DNA of 64,000 nucleotides from Impatiens glandulifera (lineage: Eukaryota; Streptophyta; Magnoliopsida; Ericales; Balsaminaceae), in the NCBI RefSeq assembly GCF_907164915.1, contig NC_061862.1, forward strand, positions 119,253,877 through 119,317,876. Direction: 5' to 3'. The notes under the pieces are model-generated. The model did no database searches and was not told where the DNA came from. It was given only the letters and a program-made list of their open reading frames with translations. The first letter of the stretch is position 1. Every line of letters starts with the position of its first letter. The position numbers and the translations under genes are program-made. Positions 25,366 through 36,837 of this stretch are shown here, in pieces.

Positions 25366-26175
25366 TTCTTAAATAGAGATATGCTAATGTATGGCTATTA
25401 ACGTAATGATTATATGAACCATCAAAAGACTAAGAAGCCTATTCCCAAGAGACACAGCAATTGAGACAACTAGCATTTAAGGTTTATCATCATATAAGGC
25501 TATTAATGTCAGACGTGTATTGAGATTTCATTAGACATTTTTGTTAGGATCTAGGTCGCCGCTAGTGGACCGGGGGTTGGACCGGTTAGCGGTTCTTACT
25601 CGTAGGGTGGTGGTTAATCCGGTTAGAGATTAACACCGGGGTTTCAATACTACACAACCTGTCACAAACCCTTGAACTAGGTTCAAGCGCGGAAGAGGTT
25701 TGCTTTCAGGTTGAAGCGGCACGCTTGTATGATAGGCACGATCGGTTTCGGATGATGAAGATTTGGAGATGGTGGGTCGGTTTCGGTAATCTGGATATTC
25801 GGTATGGTTAGTATAAAGTCGGTTTGGAGCGGTATGGTTAAGTTAGACGGTTATATAATGAAGCCGGCAGAAAGTAAATAACACAACAGATTTTATGGAT
25901 GTTCGGGGATAAAACTCCTACGTCACCCCTTTCTCTCGAAACCGCGAGAAGGATATTCACTAAGTAATACAAGTACAAGCCGATCGAGACTTATTTCCTG
26001 CTCGATAACACTCTTACAATTTACACCGAAATTGTAAAACACACTTTAATTTTCAACACTTAGGCTTTCTAGCACAGCACACTTTATCACTTGTAGTAAA
26101 TGCTCTCAATATCACAGTTGTCTCTTAATGTCTTAAGTCTCTCGTTGTCCCGCATTTACTCTTCTGCAACTGCCT

Positions 26176-26184
26176 CCTTTTATA
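26176..26184 (-). promoter_or_regulatory. TATA box of element B 3' LTR
   Basis: TATAAAAGG on the minus strand, conserved in the other LTR copy (30767-30775). It sits about 80 bp downstream, in transcription direction, of the hairpin cluster. Confidence 0.6.
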
Positions 26185-26266
26185 GGTGAAATATGCCAAC
26201 GGTCATATTTCACTGCCTTGAATTTGATTGGCTGATCAGAGGTGCAGTGATTCAGTGTTTCAGAGG

Positions 26267-26345
26267 TTCAGACCTGCGGTCGTCTCCTCAGACCTGATGG
26301 TCAATCTCAGACCTGGCATTATGTCTCAGACCTGGCGGTCTGTTC
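26267..26345. repeat. Short hairpin cluster in element B 3' LTR
   Basis: Four units of about 20 bp, each CAGACC-TG-N2-GGTC(TG): for example CAGACCTGGCGGTCTG is a near-perfect stem. The cluster recurs unchanged in the right LTR (about 30857-30935). The arms share the AGAC/GTCT core with the arrays of A and C. Confidence 0.8.
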
Positions 26346-26864
26346 ATTCGGTGTGTAGGACAAGCCTGCCGGGTTTGTCTTTTACTTGATATAGGCACTG
26401 TCTGTTTGGACAGTTGTCTGTACTTTGAAGATTTCCTTTCTGGCTTATCCCGAAGTAGAAGGATCCGGTAGTACTGTTTTCTGCAGCCTACAGTCTTTCC
26501 TCAGACTTGCATGGATATGGAAGTATTCAGTCTGTACCTTTGGTATCATTCTCAACAGATACCCAAATTGTCTTCTTGTACTGGTCGGTCTTTTGACTTG
26601 GCCGAATGTCTTTGGTAGTGATGTAACCAGACTTCTTCCGGTTATTCGTCTTGTGGATGATCGGCTGTTTGATGATTCCGGTTTTGAGCTTTGGTCGATC
26701 CTTTCTTTGTGCGGTCACGTTCCGAATACTCTTGATCGGTTTGGTAGCTTGACCGGTTAGGTTTCTTCAGTCGGTTCTCTTGTTCATCCGGTCCGGTTCC
26801 TTGTTTCTGCATGGAAAGTTTATTTAAGTTAGGTTTATTTGAACCGGTCTGAATTTATCTAATA

Positions 26865-26884
26865 ATTTCTCCCTTTTTGATTAT
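26865..26884 (-). promoter_or_regulatory. Element B polypurine tract
   Basis: Minus strand ATCAAAAAGGGAGAAAT directly before the LTR start. A second copy of tract plus neighbouring sequence is at about 27028-27046, a local duplication of the LTR-proximal end. Confidence 0.75.
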
Positions 26885-27188
26885 TTTATTTAAAATTATC
26901 AAAATCATGTAAGTTTGCAACCGTAGGCCGGTTGTTTTGTTTGGCCGGTTTTTGAAAAAGACTTAGAGAATTTTTCGAAAAATTTTGGAAGAAAAGTTTT
27001 GGAAGAGTCTTTATCTTTTATCTAACAATTTCTCCCTTTTTGATTATTTTATTTAAAATTATCAAAACTAAGTAGAAATTGCAAAATAAGGCCGGATTCA
27101 AAAATAACTTTATATATTTATATGTAGATGACCGGAAGAGACAAAATATATAGAGATACTAAGGTCAGTAAGAAAAGAAGGATAGTCC

Positions 27189-29435
27189 CTATTCAGAGTC
27201 CGTGAAATCATATGCGCTCTTCTTTTTCTTCGGTTGCTGTTGCCTGGTCTGTTCGGAAGAACGTCGCCTTTTAGACCGGGACCGCAACTGTTCTTTGACT
27301 TCGTCCTCGACTAGGTCGGCTTGCTGCCAAGTACCCGTAGTGACCGGTTCAGAGATTTCTTTGAACATCTCGGCTATCTGAACTTTCTTAGGAGCCTCCC
27401 TCTGTCTCTTTTTCGGTGCTGAAGCGGAGGCGGCCGCCTTCTTCTTCTTCTCGTTTTCCTTTGCAAAAGCTTTTAGCCTCCGTTCCTCCCTTTCAAACCG
27501 TTCAGCATCCTCTGCAGCTCGAGCGATTACTTTATCAGCAAACCCTGGGAACAGGGCCTCTCCTCTTTGAATTCGCGCGGCTTCCACTTCCGCTTCGCTT
27601 AGTTGAGACGATCGCGGCGCCTCTTTATCTTTGCTAACTTCGGCATCCAGCGCATCCTGGACCCTTTTAGCCACTTGAGCATCAGCCTCTATAGCCGCGG
27701 CGTCCGCGTTCTCCTTAGCCTTTAGAATTTCGGCCATCTGTTCGGTAAGTGCCTTTACTTCGGCCACGAGACTCTCGTTTGTCTTTTCGAGTTCTGAGAC
27801 CCGGTTAATTGTCGTGTCGACCCGTTCGAGATCCTTCTTTAAGTCGGAGGTCACATCCTCCAGAGTTGCGGTTCGCTGAGCCCATTTGTCGCGCTCACCG
27901 GCCTCTTCCCACAGTCCGGTGCCGAGTTCTGAGAGTCGTGCTTGATGTTGATCCAGAAGCTGCTTTGTCACGTCGGTGAACTTCATGGCCGAATCAATTA
28001 TGTTGTTGCATCTATCCTTGAATGGTTGAAGCTTGGACACGTCGTGTTCTTGTACGCGGTCATCGATCCGTTCCGATATGGATGCTTCAAGCTTCTGAAG
28101 ACGGTCCTCCACCCATTCTTTAGCAGCCCATTCTTTAGCAGCCCATTCTTTAGGAGGGTCCGAAGCGGTGACTTCTGGTGGTGGGGGAGGCGAGTGCTCG
28201 GTGGGATCTGGATCGGCTCTGTCACTGGAATCTATCGGTGCAGCATTTTCATTTGGAAGTTCTAATTGTGCCGCATCCTCCAAGATCGGTACCTCAACCT
28301 CCAAGATCGGTACCTCAACCTCCCTTGGAGGTGTTGGACAGTTAACTGGAAATTTTTCGATTACCGGAGCAGTATAGACCGGGACTTGCTTTCGGTTGCA
28401 TATCGCTTCCAGCCGCTCGATTTCTTGAAGTATTTCCATTTTGCCTTTTGCAAGCCTTATTAACACCCGCGGCGCTACGGTGTCCACCGATCCCGTCTCG
28501 ATGTACTCTTCCTTAATTTTCCGGATGCGCTTTCTTAGTTTCCGAAGTTGGATCCTCGGTATCAGGAGACAGGTTCGGCTTTGTACCTCTTGAATTGTGT
28601 TGGATTTTGTGAGGCGCAACATCAGGTCCTCTACTTCCTCCAATCTGTCGATGCATTCCTTTTGCGTGAAGCCCGGTAGGATTTCTTTATATGTTGTACT
28701 GAACCGGTGCTCATGCCACTCCAAGTATAGCTCTACAACGTCCTCGCCTCGCTTTTCAATGCCCTGAAAGATTTTCTGGGCTAATCTATCGGCCTCTGCT
28801 TCTTCGGCCTCCTCCCTCTCCGTATTATAGCCTTCATCATTGGCTTCTATATCAACCCCTTCTTCACCCTCGGTGGTCTCAGGATTGGTGTTTGGTTCGG
28901 CATCGTTTGGACTCCGAGCCGAATGATCGTCGTCATTGACCGTTCTATCATCGGTCCTCTCCGTGTCGGTTTCTGCAGAGGCCCACTCCTCATCTTCTGT
29001 TTGTTGTGGTGGATCTTCGAAGGTTATCTTTTCTTTGCCTTTTCCTCCGGTCTTTTCTTTGGCCGGGGCATCTTTCTTTGCGGCTTTCTTCTTTCGGCCA
29101 CCTGTGGAGCTGGGGGCCGGCTGTTTCCTTTTAAGGAATTGCTTTGATCTAATGAGGCAGCGTTTTGCTACCGCAACGCCGGGACCAATGTTGAGATTCA
29201 AGTGGAGGAAGATCTTCCCGAGGGGCACGGCGTATCCCCACGACCGGGTTGAGTCCGGTTTCACCATATCCATGAGGTTGCTGAACACCGATCTTGCCCA
29301 GTTGACCTCTTTACCCTCCATCAGACCGATGAGCATCTTGATTTTGTCCCTGGTGAGGTTGTTGAGGTTTCCTCCCCTTGCCAGGATCGCCCTTGTGAAA
29401 ATGTCACATATCGGGATATACTCCGGCCTTAGCAA
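27189..29435 (-). CDS. Element B accessory protein, 748 codons, function unknown
   Basis: A 748-codon uninterrupted frame in an element with no gag or pol. Residues 1-95 are the end of the domain shared with A and C (AILARGGNLNNLT, GKEVNWARSVFSNLM, WGYAVPLGKIFLHL). Residues 101-122 are basic (KRKQ...RKKKAAKKD), 140-215 very acidic, 285-310 basic (KLRKRIRKIKEE). The repeat WAAKEWAAKEW is near 431-441, a probable coiled coil spans about 515-600, and basic, possibly nuclear-localising patches lie at 664-685 and 718-739 (RSRSKRRRSSEQ, QPKKKKSAYDF). No zinc knuckle, DSG or YVDD is seen. The Met used here is probably internal, because the same domain continues upstream in other frames to about 29760. 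The stretch is GC-richer than its neighbours. Transcription would start in the right LTR. Confidence 0.75.
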   Translation of the reverse strand: MLRPEYIPICDIFTRAILARGGNLNNLTRDKIKMLIGLMEGKEVNWARSVFSNLMDMVKPDSTRSWGYAVPLGKIFLHLNLNIGPGVAVAKRCLIRSKQFLKRKQPAPSSTGGRKKKAAKKDAPAKEKTGGKGKEKITFEDPPQQTEDEEWASAETDTERTDDRTVNDDDHSARSPNDAEPNTNPETTEGEEGVDIEANDEGYNTEREEAEEAEADRLAQKIFQGIEKRGEDVVELYLEWHEHRFSTTYKEILPGFTQKECIDRLEEVEDLMLRLTKSNTIQEVQSRTCLLIPRIQLRKLRKRIRKIKEEYIETGSVDTVAPRVLIRLAKGKMEILQEIERLEAICNRKQVPVYTAPVIEKFPVNCPTPPREVEVPILEVEVPILEDAAQLELPNENAAPIDSSDRADPDPTEHSPPPPPEVTASDPPKEWAAKEWAAKEWVEDRLQKLEASISERIDDRVQEHDVSKLQPFKDRCNNIIDSAMKFTDVTKQLLDQHQARLSELGTGLWEEAGERDKWAQRTATLEDVTSDLKKDLERVDTTINRVSELEKTNESLVAEVKALTEQMAEILKAKENADAAAIEADAQVAKRVQDALDAEVSKDKEAPRSSQLSEAEVEAARIQRGEALFPGFADKVIARAAEDAERFEREERRLKAFAKENEKKKKAAASASAPKKRQREAPKKVQIAEMFKEISEPVTTGTWQQADLVEDEVKEQLRSRSKRRRSSEQTRQQQPKKKKSAYDFTDSE

Positions 29436-29760
29436 GCCGATTTAAAGGTGTCCTGGTCTATTTCTGCCGTTGCATCCTGGCCGGAAGTTGGAAGACGCAG
29501 GCTTTCGGCCACCAATCCTTCTGTGAGCTCTATTTGGGAACCGCATACAGTCGCGGTGATCTTGTCGTAGGCGATAGTTGCAGTGTTGAAGAATTCTTCG
29601 ACCGCATCTTTGTAAATGACGTGAGGACCGACTAGGAAATATCCCAGACCGGTTTTAATCAGCGGTCAATGACTGCTTTCGCCTCGGTCGTCCCATTCAG
29701 CCGGATTTCCTCGAAATCCACTTGAGAGTAGAGTTTGAACAATGCCGAATCACGACCCAT
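29436..29760 (-). pseudogene. Broken 5' part of the element B accessory ORF
   Basis: From an ATG at about 29760 (MGRDSALFKLYSQVDFEEI), the frame stops after about 33 codons and resumes in another frame. The resumed part has TGLGYFLVGPHVIYKDAVEE and LTEGLVAESLRLPTSGQD, blocks equivalent to the N-terminal domain in A and C. A second shift near 29450 leads into the 748-codon frame. So about 110 codons upstream of the long ORF are disrupted by two frameshifts. Confidence 0.7.
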
Positions 29761-30220
29761 GTTAAAGAGTTTGAGAAAGTGAGAGAGATAGCCGCTTCAG
29801 ATAGCCGCTTCAAAAGAGTTAGAAAGCTTAGAGAGAGAAAGTGGATTCGCGTGAGAATGAAATAAAATGTCCGAAGGTCCCTTTTATAGATGCGGTTTGG
29901 AAACCCAACCGTCCCATCAATAATGGGCGGGAATTTTCCCTCCAAAATGAAAAGTCGCCAAACTATGGGCGGTAAACAAGAAAAGGTGGGCGGCAAGTTT
30001 GAGCGGGAGATTTCCCTCCAAAATCCCTTGCGTATGTCATTGATGACGCACTCTTCCTCTAGAAGCCGATTGATTGAGCGGTTTCTAAGTTCAATTGATT
30101 ATTTAGAGTGTTTAGCAAATTAGTCAGATTTCATGTGACCGGAAAAGAACGCGGTTATATGTTGAAAATGTGAACCGGTTACTTAGATAAATGTTCAAAG
30201 AATTAAGAAGACACAGTCAT

Positions 30221-31455
30221 TTAACACCGGGGTTTCAATACTACACAACCTGTAACAAACCCTTGAACTAGGTTCAAGCGCGAAAGAGGTTTGCTTTCAG
30301 GTTGAAGCGGCACGCTTGTATGATAGGCACGATCGGTTTCGGATGATGAAGATTTGGAGATGGTGGGTCGGTTTCGGTAATCTGGATATTCGGTATGGTT
30401 AGTATAAAGTCGGTTTGGAGCGGTATGGTTAAGTTAGACGGTTATATAATGAAGCCGGCAGAAAGTAAATAACACAACAGATTTTATGGATGTTCGGAGA
30501 TAAAACTCCTACGTCACCCCTTCCTCTCGAAACCGCGAGAAGGATATTCACTAAGGAATACAAGTACAAGCCGATCGAGACTTATTTCCTGCTCGATAAC
30601 ACTCTTACAATTTACACCGAAATTGTAAAACACATTTTAATTTTCAACACTTAGGCTTTCTAGCACAGCACACTTTATCACTTGTAGTAAATGCTCTCAA
30701 TATCACAGTTGTCTCTTAATGTCTTAAGTCTCTCGTTGTCCCGCATTTACTCTTCTGCAACTGCCTCCTTTTATAGGTGAAATATGCCAACGGTCATATT
30801 TCACTGCCTTGAATTTGATTGGCTGATCAGAGGTGTAGTGATTCAGTGTTTCAGAGGTTCAGACCTGCGGTCGTCTCCTCAGACCTGATGGTCAATCTCA
30901 GACCTGGCATTATGTCTCAGACCTGGCGGTCTGTTCATTCGGTGTGTAGGACAAGCCTGCCGGGTTTGTCTTTTACTTGATATAGGCACTGTCTGTTTGG
31001 ACAGTTGTCTGTACTTTGAAGATTTCCTTTCTGGCTTATCCCGAAGTAGAAGGATCTGGTAGTACTGTTTTCTGCAGCCTACAGTCTTTCCTCAGACTTG
31101 CATGGATATGGAAGTATTCAGTCTGTTCCTTTGGTATCATTCTCAACAGATACCCAAATTGTCTTCTTGTACTGGTCGGTCTTTTGACTTGGCCGAATGT
31201 CTTTGGTAGTGATGTAACCGGACTTCTTCCGGTTATTCGTCTTGTGGATGATCGGCTGTTTGATGATTCCGGTTTTGAGCTTTGGCCGATCCTTTCTTTG
31301 TGCGGTCACGTTCCGAATACTCTTGATCGGTTTGGTAGCTTGACCGGTTAGGTTTCTTCAGTCGGTTCTCTTGTTCATCCGGTCCGGTTCCTTGTTTCTG
31401 CATGGAAAGTTTATTTAAGTTAGGTTTATTTGAACCGGTCTGAATTTATCTAACA
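30221..31455 (-). repeat. Element B right (5') LTR, inner end missing
   Basis: 1235 bp, almost identical to 25630-26864. It lacks the last 88 bp of U5 and the primer site that should follow. It ends TAACA next to the ATTTT duplication and contains a TATA box at 30767-30775 and the hairpin cluster at about 30857-30935. Confidence 0.85.
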
Positions 31456-32039
31456 ATTTTAGTCACTATTTTAACATTGAAAGACACATGTTTTTAATCC
31501 ATTTAAGAGATGACTATTTAATTTTAGCGAGAAAAGTACATAGACAGATACGTTGGTAGTGGACAGTTGTCCCAATAGCTAGAAGATGAACAGTCTAAGT
31601 ACATATGTAGTTAGACGTTTTAATTTACTCTTCACATTCTTTGCCTCTAATTTGGATACGCGTCTATTAGACATCAGCGTCTAATCACGCTTGTCTTATA
31701 GACAATCAAATGTCTATTAGACTTTGAACGTCTAATTACGCATAAACACCATGCGCTATACGTGTGTTTGGTTAAACGTGAGCATCCAATCCTTCTTGTC
31801 TTATAAACGTCTAAACGTCTATTATAATTCAACGTCTAACAACGCAGATTATCAACCAAGACAATTATCAAACAGATGAATATACTACTTAAGCAAACTA
31901 ATGAATAAGTAGATATGCCTGTTAGACTACTAATCCATTGGACGTATTGAGACCTCTGCCTACTTGTCTGTCCAGTTATATTTGAACAAAATGTTCCCCC
32001 TCAATTCATGCATAAAAGAAGAACTGTCAAGATCAACAA
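31456..32039. other. Element C spacer between RNase H and accessory ORF
   Basis: No ORF is recognised. It holds degenerate copies of the GTCTATTAGAC / GTCTAATCACG theme at about 31610-31860, echoing the LTR arrays. The first about 35 bp match the spacer in element A near 20740. Element B separates it from the accessory ORF. Confidence 0.7.
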
Positions 32040-33500
32040 GTTTTAAGATATTTATAAAGCGAGAAAACTTAGTCTTGGGTAGTGGCTTCATGAATATATT
32101 TGTCATTTGTTGATCTGTTGGGACATACTCAAGGCGAATATGCTTCCGACTAACATGCTCTCGGATGAAATGATGTCTGATTTCAATGTGGTTTATCCGA
32201 GAATGCAGAACTGGATTGTAGGTGATGGCTATTGCATTTGTGTTGTCGTAGAAAATTGGGATTCTTCTACCTCAATCCCATAGTCCCTTAGTTGTTGTTG
32301 AACTCACAAGAGCTAAGAACAACAACTTCCTGTATCAAGGCACTCTACTTTAGCTGTAGACGTGGCAACGTACATACGCTTCTTGATGAACCATGAGATT
32401 AGACGATCTCCAAGGAACTGACAAGTTCCACTCGTGCTTTTGCTATCTATTTTTCACCCTACATAGTTTACATCTGAGAAACTTGTTAAATTGAAACTGG
32501 AATCCTTCGGATACCACAGTCCCACATTTTCAGTTCCCTTCAAATATTTCAAAATACGTTTAGTAGTAGTAAAGTGAGAGAGTTTAGGATTAGCCTGTAA
32601 TCTTTCAAAGACACCAACAGTAAATTGAATGTCTGGCCTGCTGTAAGTGAGATAGAGAAAAGATCCGATGAGACCTCTATAGGCAGTGATGTCTACACCC
32701 TGTCCACCATCATCTTTGTCAAGTTTGCTGGAGGAGCTCATTGGAGTAGCTACAGCAGAGAAGTTCTCCATCCTGAACTTCTTCAGCAGCTCCTTCGTGT
32801 ATTTCACTTTATTGATGAATGTTCCTTTCTCTAGCTGACGAACTTGTAGGCCGAGGAAGAAGGTTAATTCTCCCATCATGCTCATCTCAAACCTATCTTG
32901 CATCAACTTAGCAAATTTCTCGCACAATTTGGGGTTAGTGACCCAAATATAATGTCATCAACATATACTTGAACAAGTAGAATGTGAGAATCTTTAACAA
33001 ATCTAACTAGTGTTTTATTAACAGTTCCAATAACAAAGTCATGATTAAACAAAAATTTAGTCAAAGTATCATACCAAGCTCTTAGAGATTGTTTCAAACC
33101 ATATAATGCTTTGTCAAGTTTAAAAACATGATTTGGTAAACTATGATATAGAAAACAAGGGGTTGCTCAACATAAACATCTTCATTTAGTTTACCATTTA
33201 AAAATGTTCTTTTCACATACATTTGAAAAACTTTAAAATTTTTAAATGATGCATGGGCTAGGAAGATTCTGATTGCCTCAAGTCTAGATACAAGTGCAAA
33301 TGACTCATCAAAGTCAATGCCTTCCTCCTGTCTGTATTCTTGGGCAACCAACCGGGCTGTGTTTCTTATAACTAAGCCATCTTCACTAAGCTTGTTTCTA
33401 AAGACCCATCTAGTTCCCATGACCGATTGATCAATCGGTCTTGGAGTTAGATGCCACACTTTATTTCTCACAAATTGATTTAACTCCTCCTACATAGCAT
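32040..33500 (-). pseudogene. Element C reverse transcriptase and RNase H remnant
   Basis: Frames 33471-33094, 33097-32903 and 32927-32454, plus RNase H remains to about 32040. Visible: [43 protein letters not shown] with the YVDD catalytic pair intact, GELTFFLGLQV, YRGLIGSFLYLTYSRPDI, GLWYPKDSS, then a DNTNAI block and HIEIRHHFIREHV of RNase H (about 32260-32150). The earlier catalytic Asp of the DVK motif reads Tyr ([12 protein letters not shown]). Several frameshifts and, at the 3' end, stops make it inactive. Confidence 0.87.
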
Positions 33501-33504
33501 TAAT

Positions 33505-35540
33505 CTAATATGGATCAAGCACTGCTTCACCAATTTTCTTTGGTTCAATTTGAGAAATAAAGGCGGAGTTAGCCATTTGATCCATCAATTGACGTCTTGT
33601 CTTACAAAGAGAGTTATGATTTCCGATTATTAATTCTAATGGATAATTTTTATTCAATCTGAAGTTGAGTCCTAAAGGATTAGTCATTTGATCAGATGGC
33701 CCCACGGCGTCAGAACTTTCAACATCTTGTTGAATAGGAGTTTGAACGTCTGTTTGGTTCTCAACCGGATCAGCCACAGGATCAGTCAAGGAAATTCGTT
33801 TAGCTATAGCTTCATCTTCACACACAGATTCAAGACTTGTCGCTTCTAATCTGCTAGCAAGGTCGACGGGATCAATAAAATTACTTTCAGCAGACTCATC
33901 ACAAACAACATGTAGGGATTCCTCAACAGTTTGTGTTATGTTGTTGTACACTCTGTAAGCCTTACTAACTGAGGAATAACCCAACATGATTCCATCATCT
34001 GCTTTAGAATCAAAAGCAGTCAGATAATCCTTCCCGTTGTTATGAATAAAACATTTACACCCAAATACTTTAAAGTAATACAATGTAGGGATTCTCTCGT
34101 AAAACAATTCATATGTGTTTTGTCAAAACGTTTGTTGATTATCGACCAATTTTGTGTGTCACATGTTGTGTTTATGGCCTCTGCCCAGAACTTCTGAGGA
34201 ATACCTGATTCATCTAGTATAGATCTTGCTGCTTCTTTTAGTGTCCTTACTCCTCTCTCAGCAATGCCATTTTGTTGTGGAGTTCTAGTACTAGACAACT
34301 CGTGTCTAATACCAGACTCCTCGAGATAAGAGGTTAGGCGTCTGTTGGTGAACTCGGTTCCCCAATCACTTTGAATAGAAATGATACTTAAAGATTTATG
34401 GTTTTGAATTATTCTAAGGATCTTAATCAAATTTACAGCGGTTCGATCCTTAGATTGCAAAAATACTACCCATGTAAATCGTGAAGAATCATCAATAACT
34501 ACCAGGGTAAATCTCATTCCTCCTAAGATCCTTACGGGAATTGTACCAAACAGATCCATATGTAGAAATTCTAAGCAATGGATGGATTGAGATTTCCCTT
34601 TACTTTTGAACGATGATCTGCCCTATTTGCCTAATTGGCAAGCAGGACAAACCTTGTCCTTAGAAAACTGTAATTTAAGTAAACCGAACACTAAATTATG
34701 TGAAAAAATGTTTAATCTTTTATGCCATAACCATTTATGATCATTTTTGGAAATCATGCACATAGGGTCAAATGTCTTATTTTGCCAGTTCATTTAATAA
34801 GAATTTTCTACCCTACTTCTCGTCAGTAACGTATTACCCTACTGATCCTTAATTAGGCATGCATGAGTTTGGCAATCAACCGAAAAACCATTATCACATA
34901 ATTGACTAATGCTAATAAGGTTATAATACATATTTTTAACATGTTAATAGTTTAAATTACCATGGATAATCTTACCCTTACCCATGGTCTTACCCTTCTT
35001 GTTGTCACCAAAGGTGATCTTACGGCCTGAGCAGTCAGCTATATTAGTTAGAAGCCGTCTATTTCCTGTCATGTGTCTAGAACAACCGTTGTCGAGATAC
35101 CAAACCGAATCCTCTAGGCAATTACTCAGATGTACCTACACAAAACAATATTTGCAAAGGTTTGGTACCCAAATTCACTCGGGTCCTCGGTCAATCAGTC
35201 CCTTAGGATTCCATATTTGAGTTATCTTTGTGGATTTCCCATTTTGTGTTGTAATTAATACGTACGATTTAGACTTACCAGACATCTTCCTTTTAGCCAC
35301 TGATCCCTTAACTTAAGAGGTTGATTTTCTTTTAAAACTCATTGACTTCTTGTCAGGTTTTAGATTGTCAGACTTGTTGGCTACTTCTAACTTAATTTTC
35401 AGCCAGCTAATAGTTGGCGGAACATAAGTTATCTCATCCTTCAAAGCTAACTTCTCATGGATTGGATCAATTTCAGTGTCAGTTAAACTTCCTTTGACAA
35501 AACTTATTGGCTTAAGCTTGTCAGTTATTGAGTTTAACTT
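33505..35540 (-). pseudogene. Element C protease and integrase remnant
   Basis: The protease core reads WYLDNGCSRHMTG (about 35110-35065), so the usual DSG is DNG. The integrase zinc region is degraded: LWHKRLN, then CPACQLGK near 34640. The integrase core (34559-34020) keeps MDLFG (first Asp), IQSDWGTEF (second Asp) and TPQQNGIAERGVRTL (Glu). A 200-codon frame (34107-33505) covers the integrase C-terminal region and the linker to RT. In-frame stops occur between protease and integrase core. Non-functional. Confidence 0.85.
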
Positions 35541-35549
35541 CTTACGAGA

Positions 35550-36793
35550 CTAGTCTGGGTCATTGCTATCAAATCCTAAACTAGATTTGAATTCAGTAGG
35601 TTTCAACAAACTGATTTGATATTTAACAACTTCTCTAGACCTTGTCCAATGACTGGTAATATAGTTTAACCGTTTGTTTTCAGAAGAGAGAGTTTGAATC
35701 TTTTCTTTGAACATCTCATTCTCAGATGAGATCTCGACCTTGCCATTTTCAAGAACGTTTGATTCTAGAGTTTGAGATAAAATAGGTTGAGACACTTCAG
35801 AGATATATTTTATTTCATTCTGGGACTCTAATAGCTTTCTGTACTCTATGACCATGTCATTGAGTGCTGCTACTGTATCTTTCCTTTTCTTCGTCCTTCT
35901 TCTTCTCATCACGCTTCGACTTCCGACATTCCGATTTGTAATAACATAAAATACCACAGTTAAAACACTTAACATTAGCTTTATATTTCTTATCATCATT
36001 GGTATTTGAGGAGCTTGAGTTAGAATTGCTCTTCTTCATGAATTTGCCTAAATTCTTCACGAAGAGAGACATAGAATCGTTGTTAGGCAACAATCTTCAC
36101 ATCAAGGGCAACTTGTGGATCTTCTGTAGTCACTAGGGCTTTGGTAATGATGGTGGATGAGGGGTGATCTTCTTTAATCCTTGAGTTCAACTCGAACTCA
36201 TAGGCCTTGAGATCAGCAAACAGATCGAAGAGCCAGATCTTGTTAAGGTCTTTGGACTCCCTCATTACCATGGTCTTTATGTCCCACTCCCTTGGTAAAG
36301 CTTGCATGACTTTGATAGCAATATCCATGTTGATGTAGGTCTTACCAAGAATGGATAGGGTGGAGACAACTTTGCTGAACCTTGCGTCAAACAAAGTCAT
36401 TGTTTCTCTACGACGCATTTTGAAGCTGTCGAACTGCTGAGTAGCAACCATAATTTTTGTCTCTTTGGTTTCTCATTTCCCTCATACAGGTGAGTGAGTC
36501 TGTCCATATCTCCTTGACAGTTTCACATTCGATGATGTAGTTGAACATGCTATCGTCAAGAGATCTGTACAGAACTCTAACGCCTTGTTGTTGAGGTTAT
36601 TCCTCCTGTTATCTTCGCTGGTCCATTCAGATTTGTCATTTTCGATTTTGATGGGACCATATGTGATAACACTCCACATGTCGTCATGAAGAGAGGAAAG
36701 ATAAGCACAAACTCTCTTCTTCCATACAATATAGTTTTCTTTTGAAAACGTAGGGATTGCGGTGGCACTGGCATCTTCGAATATGATCGACAT
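35550..36793 (-). pseudogene. Element C gag remnant
   Basis: Starts MSIIFEDASATAIPTFSKEN at 36793, shortly after the primer site. The capsid-like part includes MWSVITYGPIKIEND and, after a shift near 36470, MVATQQFDSFKMRRRETMTL (36451-36083). The zinc knuckle reads CFNCGILCYYKSEC: the expected His is Tyr. A Glu/Ser/Lys-rich, probably coiled-coil tail follows (35999-35550, EISSENEMFKEKIQTLSSEN). At least two frameshifts. Confidence 0.83.
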
Positions 36794-36823
36794 TCTTGGT
36801 GATAGCTTGAGAATAGAAACAGG

Positions 36824-36835
36824 GCTCTGATACCA
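36824..36835 (-). promoter_or_regulatory. Element C tRNA-iMet primer binding site
   Basis: TGGTATCAGAGC on the minus strand, two nucleotides after the 5' LTR end. It fixes the element's orientation. No such site is seen in elements A and B. Confidence 0.9.
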
Positions 36836-36837
36836 AT

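Larger units (their letters stand above)
25542..26864 (-). repeat. Element B 3' LTR
   Basis: 1323 bp, plus strand TGTTAGGATC...ATCTAATA (the last TA is a mutated CA; the other copy ends TAACA). It contains the hairpin cluster 26267-26345 and a TATA box at 26176-26184. Confidence 0.88.
25542..31455 (-). mobile_element. Element B: young Sirevirus-like element carrying only the accessory ORF
   Basis: Flanked by ATTTT (25537-25541 and 31456-31460), inserted in element C between pol and its accessory ORF. 3' LTR 25542-26864, polypurine tract, long ORF 27189-29435 with broken upstream part to about 29760, and a right LTR 30221-31455 that lacks 88 bp of its inner end. No gag, pol or primer site. 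LTR copies show only about a dozen differences over 1.23 kb by eye, so this is the youngest element in the stack. A block of about 50 bp next to the 3' LTR is repeated near 27020. Confidence 0.88.

Noticed and set aside
26425..26760. 111-codon ORF repeated at 31016-31351
   Set aside because: It is the antisense strand of the two nearly identical element B LTRs; duplication reflects LTR identity, not two genes.
28936..29445. 169-codon plus-strand ORF
   Set aside because: Antisense shadow of the 748-codon accessory ORF.
15076..31455. Calling A and B proven mobile LARD-type elements
   Set aside because: Both lack a primer site, so deletion after insertion explains them equally well; kept as an open question.
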